Shown here piece by piece: positions 55,976 through 64,000 of a stretch of 64,000 bases of DNA (within the stretch, counting starts at the first letter, position 1; every line of letters starts with the position of its first letter). Source of the DNA: Terribacillus aidingensis (GTDB taxonomy: Bacteria > Bacillota > Bacilli > Bacillales > Amphibacillaceae); the NCBI RefSeq assembly GCF_040703035.1, contig NZ_CP159996.1:2080001-2144000 (forward strand). Reading direction: 5' to 3'. The notes under the pieces were generated by a model. It saw only the letters and a list, made by a program, of their open reading frames with translations. It did no database searches and was not told where the DNA came from. The position numbers and the translations under genes were made by a program.

Positions 55976-57112
55976 TTACAATTTTTCTGCTGGCACGTAC
56001 TGTTCTCTTGAGACTGGCTCAGCATATGCTTCACCGTGCTCGTTGAACACTTCTTCCACACCTTCTACTTTCACGGAAACAGCTTCGACCTCTTCAAGCT
56101 CTGTCAAGCTCATGACAAGTGTTTCCATAAGCTGATCTGTGATCGCGGCTTCATCCACGTTGCTCAACACTTCTGTGTTGAATTCCAGGTTTAGCACGCC
56201 ATCTTTCAGTGTTGGCTCTGAAGCTAGTGCAGAGCCTGTGTTGAAGACGTTCGACAAATTGCTGTCCATGGCTGGTCCATCAATCAATGCATTCACGATC
56301 TCTTCATAGCTGTTTTCTGCATTGCTGTTCATTCGCTCAGTGACCGGCACTTCATAAGGTGTGCCATCTACTGCTTCTGCCGGGAAGTAGAGCGTGACAG
56401 ATTGGCTGTTCACCGTAGTGATGCCATTATCCATCAAGTTGATGCCATCCGCACGAGAATAGCTTTTCCCGATAGGTGTTCCATCAACCGGCATTTTTGC
56501 CAGGTCTTGTCCTTCTACGCGGATAGCTACATTTTTCACATTCTCAAACTGTGTCAATGTGTACGTGATGGATTCAAGAATCTTCTTCTCACTGGCTGCT
56601 TCGTATTCGTTGAATTCCTTTGAGAAGTCAACGATCAGTGTGCCGTCTTTCTGTGCATCAATTCCATTGATGGTTGTTCCTGCTGGCAATACTGCTTGGA
56701 AGCCGTTAGGAAGCATGTCCGTCACTGGACCATCCTTCACGAGGTATTCCAATGTTTCTTTGGCTACTTCATTTGTCTGCGGCAGTTCAAATGTCATCGG
56801 TACGACCATTCCATTGGCATCCATCAGAAACAGCTGACGTTTTGCAGTAGCGGATTCGCCTTCTTTAGCACCCTCTTCAGGCTTTTCTTCCTCACCCTCT
56901 GCTGGTGCTTCTCCTTCAGCCGGTGTTTCTCCTTCGGCTGGTGCTTCTGCTGCGCCAGGCTCAAGCGCATTTTTCTCCAGCTCGTCCACATAAGTTGTAT
57001 CCTGCGGCACGTCCACTTCATCCACAGCCTGTTCTCCTTTCAAGGAGCATCCGGCCAATAAAATGGAAAGGCCTATTACGCTAGTGAAAAGACCTGCAAT
57101 CTTTTTGTTCAT
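55976..57112 (-). CDS. gerM: GerM, sporulation/germination lipoprotein
   Basis: 378 residues. Signal peptide with LLAGC, lipid Cys at residue 22; an acidic Pro/Glu/Gly-rich linker with PAEGE repeats (about 45-85); then two GerM domains (about 90-210 and 240-365), the second repeating the pattern of the first (LNLEFNTEVLSN vs LIVDFSKEFNEY). GerM is needed in engulfment and germination, in the intermembrane space. Preceded by racE as in Bacillus. Start at ATG 57112. Confidence 0.95.
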   Translation of the reverse strand: MNKKIAGLFTSVIGLSILLAGCSLKGEQAVDEVDVPQDTTYVDELEKNALEPGAAEAPAEGETPAEGEAPAEGEEEKPEEGAKEGESATAKRQLFLMDANGMVVPMTFELPQTNEVAKETLEYLVKDGPVTDMLPNGFQAVLPAGTTINGIDAQKDGTLIVDFSKEFNEYEAASEKKILESITYTLTQFENVKNVAIRVEGQDLAKMPVDGTPIGKSYSRADGINLMDNGITTVNSQSVTLYFPAEAVDGTPYEVPVTERMNSNAENSYEEIVNALIDGPAMDSNLSNVFNTGSALASEPTLKDGVLNLEFNTEVLSNVDEAAITDQLMETLVMSLTELEEVEAVSVKVEGVEEVFNEHGEAYAEPVSREQYVPAEKL

Positions 57113-57184
57113 ACGCACTTCTTCCCCCTTGATGGTTTGTACTATCATGTATACGAGCCATCAAAGGTTTTAGACCATCTTTAT

Positions 57185-58000
57185 TTAAATAGACTGTTTG
57201 CTGCCGAGCTGGATCCTTCCGACTTCATTAACTGGGCGCTGCAGCCACATATTTGCTATCTTCATGAAAAGATGCGTATCTCCTGATGCATAGAATTGAT
57301 GATTAACAGGACGATCTCCTTCATACAGCTTCCGTTTGAAGCCTAAAATTGCACTTACTTCACGAGCTGTCTCGTCGCCAGAGCTGATTACTTCCACCGA
57401 TTCACCGACCACTTCTTCAATCACTGGTTTGATGATCGGATAATGCGTGCATCCTAGAATGAGTGTGTCCATCTCTTTCCAATCCTTTAATGGAGTTAAT
57501 GCGTCTTGGACGACCTGTCGAGCCAATGGGCCGGACACAACACCTTTTTCCACCATCGGAACGAATGTTGGACAAGCGAGCCCTTCGATTTCTAGATCAC
57601 TATTGATATTTTTAAGTGCCTTACGGTACGCATGGCTGCGAATCGTTCCTTCTGTTCCGAGTACACCGATATGATTTGTTTTAGTCGTCTTGATAGCTGC
57701 GCGTGCGCCTGGCTCAATAACACCGACAACCGGTATATCAAGCTTCTGCTTCAGCTCTTCCAATGTAAAAGCAGTCGCTGTATTGCAGGCGATGACGAGC
57801 ATCTTGATGTTCTTTTCCAGGAGGAAATTCACCATGTCCCATGTAAATTCCACCACTTCTTCTTCCGGTCTAGGACCGTAAGGACAGCGCAGTGTATCCC
57901 CGACATAGATGAGGTTTTCCTTCGGCAGCTGACGCATCAGCTCCCTTGCAACGGTCAAGCCGCCTACTCCTGAATCAATGACACCAATCGGATAATCCAC
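57185..58000 (-). CDS. racE: Glutamate racemase
   Basis: 271 residues. Makes D-glutamate for peptidoglycan. Both catalytic cysteines are in place, VIACNTATAF and ILGCTHYPII, together with GVIDSGVGGLTVA. Two bases after the MarR-type gene, so operonic, as in B. subtilis (ysmB-racE-gerM). Confidence 0.97.
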   Translation of the reverse strand: MDYPIGVIDSGVGGLTVARELMRQLPKENLIYVGDTLRCPYGPRPEEEVVEFTWDMVNFLLEKNIKMLVIACNTATAFTLEELKQKLDIPVVGVIEPGARAAIKTTKTNHIGVLGTEGTIRSHAYRKALKNINSDLEIEGLACPTFVPMVEKGVVSGPLARQVVQDALTPLKDWKEMDTLILGCTHYPIIKPVIEEVVGESVEVISSGDETAREVSAILGFKRKLYEGDRPVNHQFYASGDTHLFMKIANMWLQRPVNEVGRIQLGSKQSI

Positions 58001-58002
58001 GT

Positions 58003-58488
58003 TTATCTCCTCTTTTTCTTCTCTGTTTTAGCCTCTAGCTGTTCGTAATCATTCATTTTACCGTGTAACTTATGTAAGAGCAACTGCAGCTGGTCTGCCT
58101 CTTCCAAAGAAAAAGTTTCCAGCAGCTCTTGCAGATATGCTTGACGCTTTTTGATCACTTCCGAGATGATCAGTTCTCCCTTTTCCAGGATATGCACTCG
58201 TACGATGCGCCGGTCCTTTTCATCACGCACGCGTTTCACAAGCTCATTCTTCTCGAGCCTGTCTACGATATCAGTCGTCGTACTGATTGCAAGCCTGATT
58301 GTCTGGGAAAGGTCGCCAGTCGTCATATCTCCTTTGTCCGCCAGCCATTGCAGCGCGACGAACTGCGGTGCCGTAATCGGATACTGCAGGAGGATCTCAC
58401 GTCCTTTTTGCTTGATGATTGCGGCAATATGTCGCAGCTCTTTTTCGATCGCTGCAATTCTTTCAGCTGTCAGTGTGTCGTGCACCAT
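58003..58488 (-). CDS. MarR-family regulator (YsmB-like)
   Basis: 161 residues with a winged helix-turn-helix: LQWLADKGDMTTGDLSQTIRLAISTTTDIV and the basic wing RVRDEKDRRIVRVHILEKG. Position before racE matches ysmB. Ends with a lysine-rich tail. Target genes unknown. Confidence 0.9.
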   Translation of the reverse strand: MVHDTLTAERIAAIEKELRHIAAIIKQKGREILLQYPITAPQFVALQWLADKGDMTTGDLSQTIRLAISTTTDIVDRLEKNELVKRVRDEKDRRIVRVHILEKGELIISEVIKKRQAYLQELLETFSLEEADQLQLLLHKLHGKMNDYEQLEAKTEKKKRR

Positions 58489-58500
58489 TCATTCCTCCTG

Positions 58501-59982
58501 CTATTCTTCCGATAGTTTATTCCTGCGCAAATATTTTGCAAGTTGTTTTTTAAATTGTAAGGAAACCATGATATACAGTGTGTCACCTGCTTTGATGACG
58601 GTCTGTCCGTTTGGTGAGATTATCTCACCGCTCCGGAGTATAGCATTGATCAACGTCGTCTCAGGAAAGCTGAGATCCTCCAGCCGTTTGCCGGAAATCT
58701 CATTAAGTTCCGTTGGTTTATATTCTACCATCTCGAGATTGTTCCGTCCTATACTGATCAATTCAAGTGTCTCAATTTCATTCGTTGTCGGCGGTTCCAC
58801 CAATTTAAGCTTGGCCGCAAGTGCCGTGACCGTCGAGCCCTGCAGAACAGTTGATAAGAGGACGACGAAGAAAACGGCATTAAAGATGAGCTGACTATTT
58901 TCGATACCTGCAATGAGCGGGAAGAGTGCCAGCACGATTGGTACGGCACCTTTCAGGCCTGCCCAGGAAATGAACAGCTTCTCTTTTGCAGAATACTTGA
59001 AACGAATCAGCGACAGGAACGTTGCGAGCGGCCGTGCCAAGAAAATCAGTACGAGCGACAGCAAGAATCCTTTGATCATCAGACTCGGTGTAAACAATTC
59101 GGAAGGGAAAACAAACAACCCAAGCAAGACGAACATACAAATCTGCATAAGCCAGCCAAAACCCTCATTGAACCGAATAATGGAACGACGATACGTGATT
59201 TCAGCATTCCCGATATAAAGGGCGCTGACATAAACCGCCAATAGTCCAGAAGCATGAATAATAGATGTTAATCCGTAGCTCACCAAAGCGAATGAGAGCG
59301 CGAATAGCGGATAAAGACCGCTTGTATCGAGATTGATTCGATTGATCGCTGTGACAGCTATGAATCCGATCAGCAGTCCCATCGCTGCTCCTGCTCCCAT
59401 TTCCCATATAAAGCTGCCGATCATGGAAAGCACGCTCGAGCCATGGCCGCTGATGAGTTCAATACAAGTGATTGTCAGGAACATAGCCATCGGATCATTC
59501 GTACCTGATTCAGCCTCTAATGTCGCAGCAAGCTTTTCTTTGACATTCTGCCCTTTCAAGACAGAGAAAACTGCAGCTGCATCCGTCGAACCAACGATCG
59601 ATCCAATCAAAACAGATTCAAGCCATGTCAAATCGAAGATATAGTGCGCAGCAACAGCGACGATTGCCGCTGTCAGCAGCACCCCTACTGTCGCCATGGT
59701 GATTGCCGGAGCAATTGCCGGCTTCATCGAATGCCAATTCGCATGAAGACCACCTTCAAATAAAATGACAATCAGCGCAAAGATACCAATTGCCTCTGCC
59801 AAATGGGCATTATCAAAATAAACAAGTCCAAACCCATCACTTCCGACAATCATTCCGACCGCGATGAACAAAACAAGTGCCGGGACACCCAGCCTCGTCG
59901 AAAACTTCGTCACCACTACACTTACAACAAGCAGCAGCGCGAAGAGAAAAATGAATTGATTCGTTACCATATAATCGTGCAT
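58501..59982 (-). CDS. K+(Na+)/H+ antiporter, NhaP2/CvrA-like
   Basis: About 493 residues. Twelve or so membrane segments with the CPA1-type ion pair region GSTDAAAVFSVL and SGTNDPMAMFL, and a cytoplasmic TrkA-C (RCK-C) domain at about 415-480 (EISGKRLEDLSFPETTL, AGDTLYIMV). Family: potassium/proton antiporters with TrkA-C. Start at ATG 59982 rather than 59988 because AGGGGG directly precedes the first ATG. Inserted between ysmB and gerE relative to B. subtilis. Confidence 0.92.
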   Translation of the reverse strand: MHDYMVTNQFIFLFALLLVVSVVVTKFSTRLGVPALVLFIAVGMIVGSDGFGLVYFDNAHLAEAIGIFALIVILFEGGLHANWHSMKPAIAPAITMATVGVLLTAAIVAVAAHYIFDLTWLESVLIGSIVGSTDAAAVFSVLKGQNVKEKLAATLEAESGTNDPMAMFLTITCIELISGHGSSVLSMIGSFIWEMGAGAAMGLLIGFIAVTAINRINLDTSGLYPLFALSFALVSYGLTSIIHASGLLAVYVSALYIGNAEITYRRSIIRFNEGFGWLMQICMFVLLGLFVFPSELFTPSLMIKGFLLSLVLIFLARPLATFLSLIRFKYSAKEKLFISWAGLKGAVPIVLALFPLIAGIENSQLIFNAVFFVVLLSTVLQGSTVTALAAKLKLVEPPTTNEIETLELISIGRNNLEMVEYKPTELNEISGKRLEDLSFPETTLINAILRSGEIISPNGQTVIKAGDTLYIMVSLQFKKQLAKYLRRNKLSEE

Positions 59983-60094
59983 GAACATCCCCCTACAAGG
60001 TGTCGATCGATATCTGACTTTTCTATCCTATCCTTAATGATACAGTTAAAAACGCTGTACTGCATGTAATTAGCCCTCGCCAGAGCTGACCATA

Positions 60095-60126
60095 TCAAAA
60101 AACCGACTCATGAGAGTCGGCTTTTT
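60095..60126 (-). terminator. Terminator of the 60135-60581 gene
   Basis: Minus strand GCCGACTCT / (TCA)TGAGTCGGTTTTTT hairpin. Confidence 0.88.
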
Positions 60127-60134
60127 ACTACTAT

Positions 60135-60581
60135 TTATTTGAACAAAGAACTGAATGTATACGATCGAAACAACTCAGAGAAGGAGGAAAGCGGTAATTC
60201 ATGATAAGGTATGGTTTTGCACCCATTGATGCTGACCATTATGCAGTTCTGAACATCATCGTAGCGGCTGACAACCGTATTCCCCTTCTTCATCGCCCAC
60301 TTCTCAAAATCCGCTGGCGGAGAGCTTCCAAGCTTCGCTGCCTGAAATTGTGCAATGCTGCACTCCGCCCCGCTATAATATGCAGCTACTTCGGTGAGCG
60401 TCAAGTGATGCATCTCGGCGAACGGCATCATCACAATCTCATCATCTTCATCAGCCATATAATATTCCCCTGCTTCGGTCACCCGAACGAAAGCTTCTCG
60501 AACATCCCTGTAAATCTGCTGCTGCAAACTCGGCAGCGACGAAATGACTGGAGCGACAGACGGACTTTTCACAATTTCCAT
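60135..60581 (-). CDS. Hypothetical protein, 148 residues
   Basis: Start MEIVKSPSVAPVISSLPSL follows GGAGG at perfect spacing; the frame is open upstream but without a site. Mixed alpha/beta protein with an acidic segment MADEDDEIVMMPFAEM and SGAECSIAQFQAAKLG; a late YDDVQNCIMVSINGC carries a Cys pair. No signal peptide or membrane segment. I do not recognise it. Confidence 0.75.
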   Translation of the reverse strand: MEIVKSPSVAPVISSLPSLQQQIYRDVREAFVRVTEAGEYYMADEDDEIVMMPFAEMHHLTLTEVAAYYSGAECSIAQFQAAKLGSSPPADFEKWAMKKGNTVVSRYDDVQNCIMVSINGCKTIPYHELPLSSFSELFRSYTFSSLFK

Positions 60582-60729
60582 GGAAAACCCTCCTTTTCTG
60601 AACAGTTTCGACAGTTTTGGAGGGATACCTGCTTTTGTAAGAAAAATCCGAATTAAGATCCGTGATATAAAATGATACATTATCAATCAACCATAACTTT
60701 ATAAATTGAAAATACCGGCACTCAATTCA

Positions 60730-61023
60730 TTAGCCCCATATAGCCCATTGCATTCCAATTGCGAAGCCAAGCGGTATGGATACCCACATCGTGACAATAG
60801 CAAAAACACGGAGTTGCTCAGAGGGAATTTTAATTGAGGTTACCAATCCAAATATGATGCCAATAGCCCATATCACTAATATTACAAAAAACTCTGGGGC
60901 TACGTACTTTTGGTCGGTAGGATTTTCACCGATCGTACCTGCAGCACAAAAATCAGCAATGAAAAAAGCAAAGAAACTGCTTATAACAGCATTTATGAGA
61001 AACACTTTCCTATTTCCATTCAT
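60730..61023 (-). CDS. Small three-helix membrane protein
   Basis: 97 residues from ATG 61023, which follows GGAGG at good spacing. Hydrophobic segments at about 8-25, 45-65 and 76-93, with IPSEQLR between the last two. No recognised family. Confidence 0.75.
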   Translation of the reverse strand: MNGNRKVFLINAVISSFFAFFIADFCAAGTIGENPTDQKYVAPEFFVILVIWAIGIIFGLVTSIKIPSEQLRVFAIVTMWVSIPLGFAIGMQWAIWG

Positions 61024-61137
61024 ATTATGCCTCCTCAGTAAATGGTCCGAAACGCTCTGCTTCTCTCTTACACTTTTACCACAAACAGCCAATTCGTTGA
61101 GCAGTTTCGACAAATAACGAAGAAACCTGCAGCCATC

Positions 61138-61166
61138 AAAAAAACCGGCACGTTAGCCGGTTTTAA
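61138..61166 (-). terminator. Hairpin downstream of the 61191-61547 gene
   Basis: AAAACCGGC-ACGTTA-GCCGGTTTT, A and T tracts on both sides, so it may also stop plus-strand transcription. Confidence 0.82.
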
Positions 61167-61190
61167 TATAGAGGGGAAAACAATATGTAG

Positions 61191-61547
61191 TTATTCTCCT
61201 CCTCCGCCCCCACCGCCATCAGAGCCTCCACCATCATAGGAAGGACTGCTTGGACCGGAATCATAGGACTGGGAACTTATATCTGTGTCGTGGTATCGTT
61301 TGTGATTGCTATCATTGTCTGAATCCGCGCCCATCAATGGCGTATGCGTATATAAGGCCGAGTTTCCATCGCTATCTGATTTACTCTTGGATTGGGCGTG
61401 ATTTTTAGATTGCATGTGACCTTGATCTTCATCTCGCTTCTTCTTACGGATCGCTATTAAAGCAATTACTACAGCTGCTATCAATACAATAATTACGCCT
61501 ATAAAGATATTAATTGCAATACTATTGTCGATCGTTATTTCATTCAT
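61191..61547 (-). CDS. Membrane-anchored protein with Ser/Asp-rich, poly-Gly tail
   Basis: 118 residues from ATG 61547 (GGGAG upstream). One hydrophobic segment at about 13-34 (INIFIGVIIVLIAAVVIALIAI), a basic stop-transfer RKKKR, then a low-complexity region rich in Ser, Asp, Tyr and Asn (SKSDSDGNS, SYDSGPSSPSYDGG) ending in a run of Gly plus Glu. Looks like a membrane protein with a disordered cytoplasmic tail, as at the end of some YgcG/TPM proteins. No function is assigned. Confidence 0.7.
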   Translation of the reverse strand: MNEITIDNSIAINIFIGVIIVLIAAVVIALIAIRKKKRDEDQGHMQSKNHAQSKSKSDSDGNSALYTHTPLMGADSDNDSNHKRYHDTDISSQSYDSGPSSPSYDGGGSDGGGGGGGE

Positions 61548-61711
61548 TAGTACTTCACTCCCTAAAAAGAAATAAATAGCAGTTCCTACCAGATAAAATT
61601 TTCTTGAATTTACAGGATAACATAAATTCATTTTCTTTAACCCCTACAGTAAAAAAGTGATATGTTTCTCACTATAATTCTATCTGGTCCTGAGCAATAA
61701 AATCCAAATTA

Positions 61712-61743
61712 AAAAGAACTTCCTTTTTAGAAAGTTCTTAATA
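61712..61743 (-). terminator. Terminator of the M24-like gene
   Basis: Minus strand AAGAACTT, loop, AAGTTCTT and TTT after the stop. Confidence 0.75.
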
Positions 61744-61764
61744 GAAGACTAAAATTGTATTTAA

Positions 61765-63168
61765 CTACTGTTTATTTACTGCAAATGCATACTTCTTATT
61801 TAATAAATAAGGGCGGTAATACCCGTTGATTGTAGACATTGGAAGTACTTCCGGATGAAGCTGAATACCCAATGTTTGGATCATATACTCTCTGCGTTGT
61901 TGGATTCTTCCCCATAGTTCTGGATAGCGTTCGGACAACTCTGCACGTAGTTTTTCGTCCGCTAGAACAATACCATCTTCCGCATTCGCTCCGCCGTATC
62001 CTGGAATACTAGGGATAATATCCATCTGGAACATCATGCCGCTGGCAAGTTGGATTTCTGAATTGGGATACATAGGAGAAGACATCCATTCTTCACCAGC
62101 CGTCAAATGACCCGGGTTAAGCTTCCATCCATATCTTGATTTAGGCAGGACAGATTCAATTAATTCATACATCTCCCCACCTGTCATACCAATTCTCACA
62201 TTCTCATACCAAGCAACACTTGCTGCGTAATAAGGCTTAGCAACTGCATCTATATAATCAGATACATCCGCAGGCAGTTCTTCAGCAGATGATACAACAT
62301 AGGCAGATCGGTTGGTAAGACCCCCTCTGTATCCTACAGTGACTGTAAACTTATCACCTACTTCTACTTTCTTTGCTCTTGGAGCCACTACTGCGTTCGT
62401 AAAGCGATCACCCGTAGCACAAATCGTCTGGACATTATTCGGCTGCCCATAGGCAGCTAGTCCATCTGCAAGCTCCATCTCTGTTTTTCCAGGTTCTAAT
62501 TGATTTAGCACTCGCAAAATTCGGGACGATGCAAGTGAAGCTCCAAATTCATAGTGAGCGATTTCATTTGCATTCATTAAACTACGAGCACCCGTACCTG
62601 GATGAATGAATAATGAAGTGGCATTTAAAACACTGCCGGAATCTTTCACTAACTCATTTACAGCGTTAACTATAAAATACGGCGTATCAAACAGCTGCTG
62701 ATTGTCTTCATAAGAACTCGTAAACATTTTCCATCCTGCAATACCAACACGCATACCTTCTTTAATACCTGCAGATGCAATAAGTTCTGCAAATGTCTTA
62801 TCAGTAGGCATCGGCTGATTCGGCAGTGAAAAGTATGGTACAAGGATAGCATCTGCTTCTATACGGCTGTATTGGTTCATTCGAAGAGATTCATTACCTA
62901 ATAATAAATAAGCCCGCCCATTGCTATGTAAAACCAAGAGCGCTTCCTCAAACCTTGGTTCGAAACCTGTTAGATACCCAAAGTTAGTGCCGTGTTCACG
63001 GTCGCCATATACAAGAAGAACGTCTAGTTCTGCGTCATTCATCTGCTCAATCATTTTCTCTTTGTGAAGCTGCATCGTTTCATCAATCAGATCCACTGGT
63101 GTCTCTGCCGTTGTATCGGCAGGTGCAGGTACTTCTTTATAGCTGATTCTCTCTATATAGTTCATCAT
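61765..63168 (-). CDS. M24-family (Xaa-Pro peptidase-like) protein with altered metal site
   Basis: 467 residues with the two-domain creatinase/aminopeptidase layout: N-terminal ERISYKEVPAPAD to about 190, then pita-bread domain. In active M24 enzymes the D-D-H-E-E metal set appears in GDxVxxDxGxxxxGYxSDxTR, HxxGH and later Glu residues. Here the corresponding segment is GDKFTVTVGYRGGLTNRSAYVV, in which both Asp ligands are missing; a His occurs in LNPGHLTAGE, and late FQMDIIPSI and GANAEDGIVL. It probably does not bind two metals normally and may act otherwise than as a peptidase. AAGGAG is upstream. Confidence 0.8.
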   Translation of the reverse strand: MMNYIERISYKEVPAPADTTAETPVDLIDETMQLHKEKMIEQMNDAELDVLLVYGDREHGTNFGYLTGFEPRFEEALLVLHSNGRAYLLLGNESLRMNQYSRIEADAILVPYFSLPNQPMPTDKTFAELIASAGIKEGMRVGIAGWKMFTSSYEDNQQLFDTPYFIVNAVNELVKDSGSVLNATSLFIHPGTGARSLMNANEIAHYEFGASLASSRILRVLNQLEPGKTEMELADGLAAYGQPNNVQTICATGDRFTNAVVAPRAKKVEVGDKFTVTVGYRGGLTNRSAYVVSSAEELPADVSDYIDAVAKPYYAASVAWYENVRIGMTGGEMYELIESVLPKSRYGWKLNPGHLTAGEEWMSSPMYPNSEIQLASGMMFQMDIIPSIPGYGGANAEDGIVLADEKLRAELSERYPELWGRIQQRREYMIQTLGIQLHPEVLPMSTINGYYRPYLLNKKYAFAVNKQ

Positions 63169-63202
63169 GACAATCTCCTTCGTTTATGCATCTTAATAAC
63201 AT

Positions 63203-63217
63203 TGTAAGCGATTTACA
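63203..63217 (-). promoter_or_regulatory. cre-like element with one extra base
   Basis: TGTAAGCGATTTACA resembles the perfect cre at 44640 with one inserted T, about 35 bases before the M24-like gene. The extra base breaks consensus spacing, so CcpA binding is doubtful. Confidence 0.3.
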
Positions 63218-63277
63218 CAAGTATGCGTTAGTAATTCAGCAAATGTTTTATGTTCAAAACTTTTTTTACAAAGACAA

Positions 63278-63303
63278 AAAACCGACCATTACAGTCGGTT
63301 TTA
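63278..63303 (-). terminator. gerE terminator
   Basis: Minus strand AAAACCGAC-TGTAATG-GTCGGTTTTTT, after the gerE stop. Confidence 0.85.
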
Positions 63304-63379
63304 ATAGCCGTCACAGCAAGCCAGTACTCTCTATCCGCTTACAACAGCTATGTCAGTCAACAGGCAGAGCTCGTGCCTG

Positions 63380-63604
63380 TCAGAGCTTCAGTTCCCCCAT
63401 GCGAAGGAGCTCCACTACAGCCTGAGACCGTCCCTTTACTCCCAGTTTCTGCATCGTATTTGATATGTGGTTCCGCACTGTTTTTTCTGAAATAAACAGA
63501 TCTTGCGCGATTTCCTTGGTTGTCTTATCTTGAACCAATAGTTCAAAGACTTCTTTTTCTCGTTTGGTGAGTAATTGTTTTGGCCTGTAGTCATTATCCT
63601 TCAA
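63380..63604 (-). CDS. gerE: GerE, late spore-coat transcription regulator
   Basis: 74 residues, the same length as B. subtilis GerE and near-identical in the LuxR-type helix-turn-helix (LLTKREKEVFELLVQDKTTK, TVRNHISNTMQKLGVKG). It regulates coat genes in the mother cell. Starts at TTG 63604 with AAGGAGGGG seven bases upstream. A sigma-K promoter fits upstream. The ysmB-racE-gerM genes follow, with 58501-63168 inserted relative to B. subtilis. Confidence 0.98.
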   Translation of the reverse strand: MKDNDYRPKQLLTKREKEVFELLVQDKTTKEIAQDLFISEKTVRNHISNTMQKLGVKGRSQAVVELLRMGELKL

Positions 63605-63663
63605 AAGTTAACCCCTCCTTGCTCTCTTCAGGGTTGCTGCGTCAGGTATTTATTTAGTCCATG

Positions 63664-63691
63664 TAGCTTATGTAAACCAAAGACGGAGCGT
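63664..63691 (-). promoter_or_regulatory. Sigma-K promoter of gerE
   Basis: Minus strand -35 AC (63690-63691), 17-base spacer, -10 CATAAGCTA (63664-63672), matching the sigma-K element AC...CATANNNTA. gerE of B. subtilis is under sigma-K. Confidence 0.75.
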
Positions 63692-64000
63692 GAACGGAAT
63701 TCGCGAATTGTTAACGATTGTTGGCGGAGGAGTTACGGTATTGGGTATTTAAATTTCATAAACGAACTATCCATGAAGAGGCCACTTGATCTCAGATGGG
63801 TTAATTAACTCTCGATTTGCAGCGTCTTGCTTACAAACCATGTAAAGTCTCTTATTGTTAAGTCTCTTGCGAAATTTTAAGTACAAAAATCCACTCTTAT
63901 TAGAGAAGAATCAAATATAGATAATTGAAGCAGAAATAGAGGATTAATATTTGTAAGCAACAGATCCATTCTTTGAAAGTGAAGCTTCTTTTTACGACGA
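63692..64000. other. Non-coding end of window
   Basis: 309 bases upstream of gerE. I see no convincing reading frame, RNA or hairpin. A short in-frame stretch at the very end (GATCCATTCTTTGAAAGTG) could be the start of something beyond the window, but has no start codon. Confidence 0.5.

Noticed and set aside
1..64000. CRISPR arrays, insertion sequences, prophage genes or rRNA
   Set aside because: No regular short direct repeats with unique spacers, transposase motifs, phage modules or rRNA sequence were seen; the only repeat families are in spoVID, the T-boxes and 49604-50053.
63959..64000. Possible gene fragment at the right edge
   Set aside because: The in-frame stretch is too short and starts after a stop codon with no initiation codon.

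Overview
The window looks like a chromosomal segment of a low-GC, endospore-forming member of the Bacillaceae. Evidence from the sequence: spore genes (spoVID, ysxE, cwlJ, gerM, gerE), strong AAGGAGG ribosome-binding sites, T-box and SAM-I leaders, and gene order that follows Bacillus subtilis (tig-clpX-lonA-engB-hemAXCDBL-spoVID-ysxE-valS, and gerE-ysmB-racE-gerM-ysnA-ysnB). A Terribacillus/Oceanobacillus-like genus is my guess and is not proved here. Almost all genes lie on the minus strand.

Layout. 1-1654: siderophore-iron ABC transporter with a Fur box. 1815-4108: an APC amino-acid permease preceded by three tandem tyrosine-type T-boxes and a short leader peptide with three consecutive Tyr codons. 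4336-4836: CarD-family protein. 5071-8480: OpuC/OsmU-type compatible-solute ABC transporter behind a sigma-B-like promoter; its first gene appears to start with AUU. 8644-30705: conserved housekeeping block (GNAT, valS with a valine T-box, ysxE, spoVID, the hem operon, engB, lonA, clpX, tig, ysoA). 30815-34512: beta-helix protein, SAM-riboswitch-controlled cyclase, NERD protein, CwlJ. 34616-44653: a ten-gene sugar cluster (solute-binding protein, two permeases, DUF624, Gfo/Idh dehydrogenase, SDR, lactonase, YesM/YesN-type two-component system, SGNH esterase) with a perfect cre site. 44894-51754: quinate/shikimate-type cluster (two related MFS carriers, AroE, AroD) facing a LacI-family regulator across 1.35 kb of non-coding DNA with five degenerate ~100-115 bp repeats. 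52105-52253: tRNA-Arg and tRNA-Gly. 52376-63604: DUF420/CtaM-like protein, ysnB, ysnA, an FAD oxidoreductase with an Rrf2 regulator, gerM, racE, ysmB-type MarR gene, K+/H+ antiporter, three small unknown genes, a degenerate M24 peptidase-like protein, and gerE with a sigma-K promoter.

How the parts work together. The hem block makes uroporphyrinogen III from glutamyl-tRNA. Lon, ClpX and trigger factor handle protein quality control. The strongest regulatory story is the tyrosine permease: three transcriptional T-box switches in series, then a Tyr-rich overlapping leader peptide that could add translational control. The second is the quinate/shikimate locus, where five repeats each carry a LacI-type pseudo-palindrome with central CG next to a LacI-family gene. 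Compared with B. subtilis, lonB is missing between clpX and lonA, and rph is missing between gerM and ysnA, where a redox gene pair sits instead.
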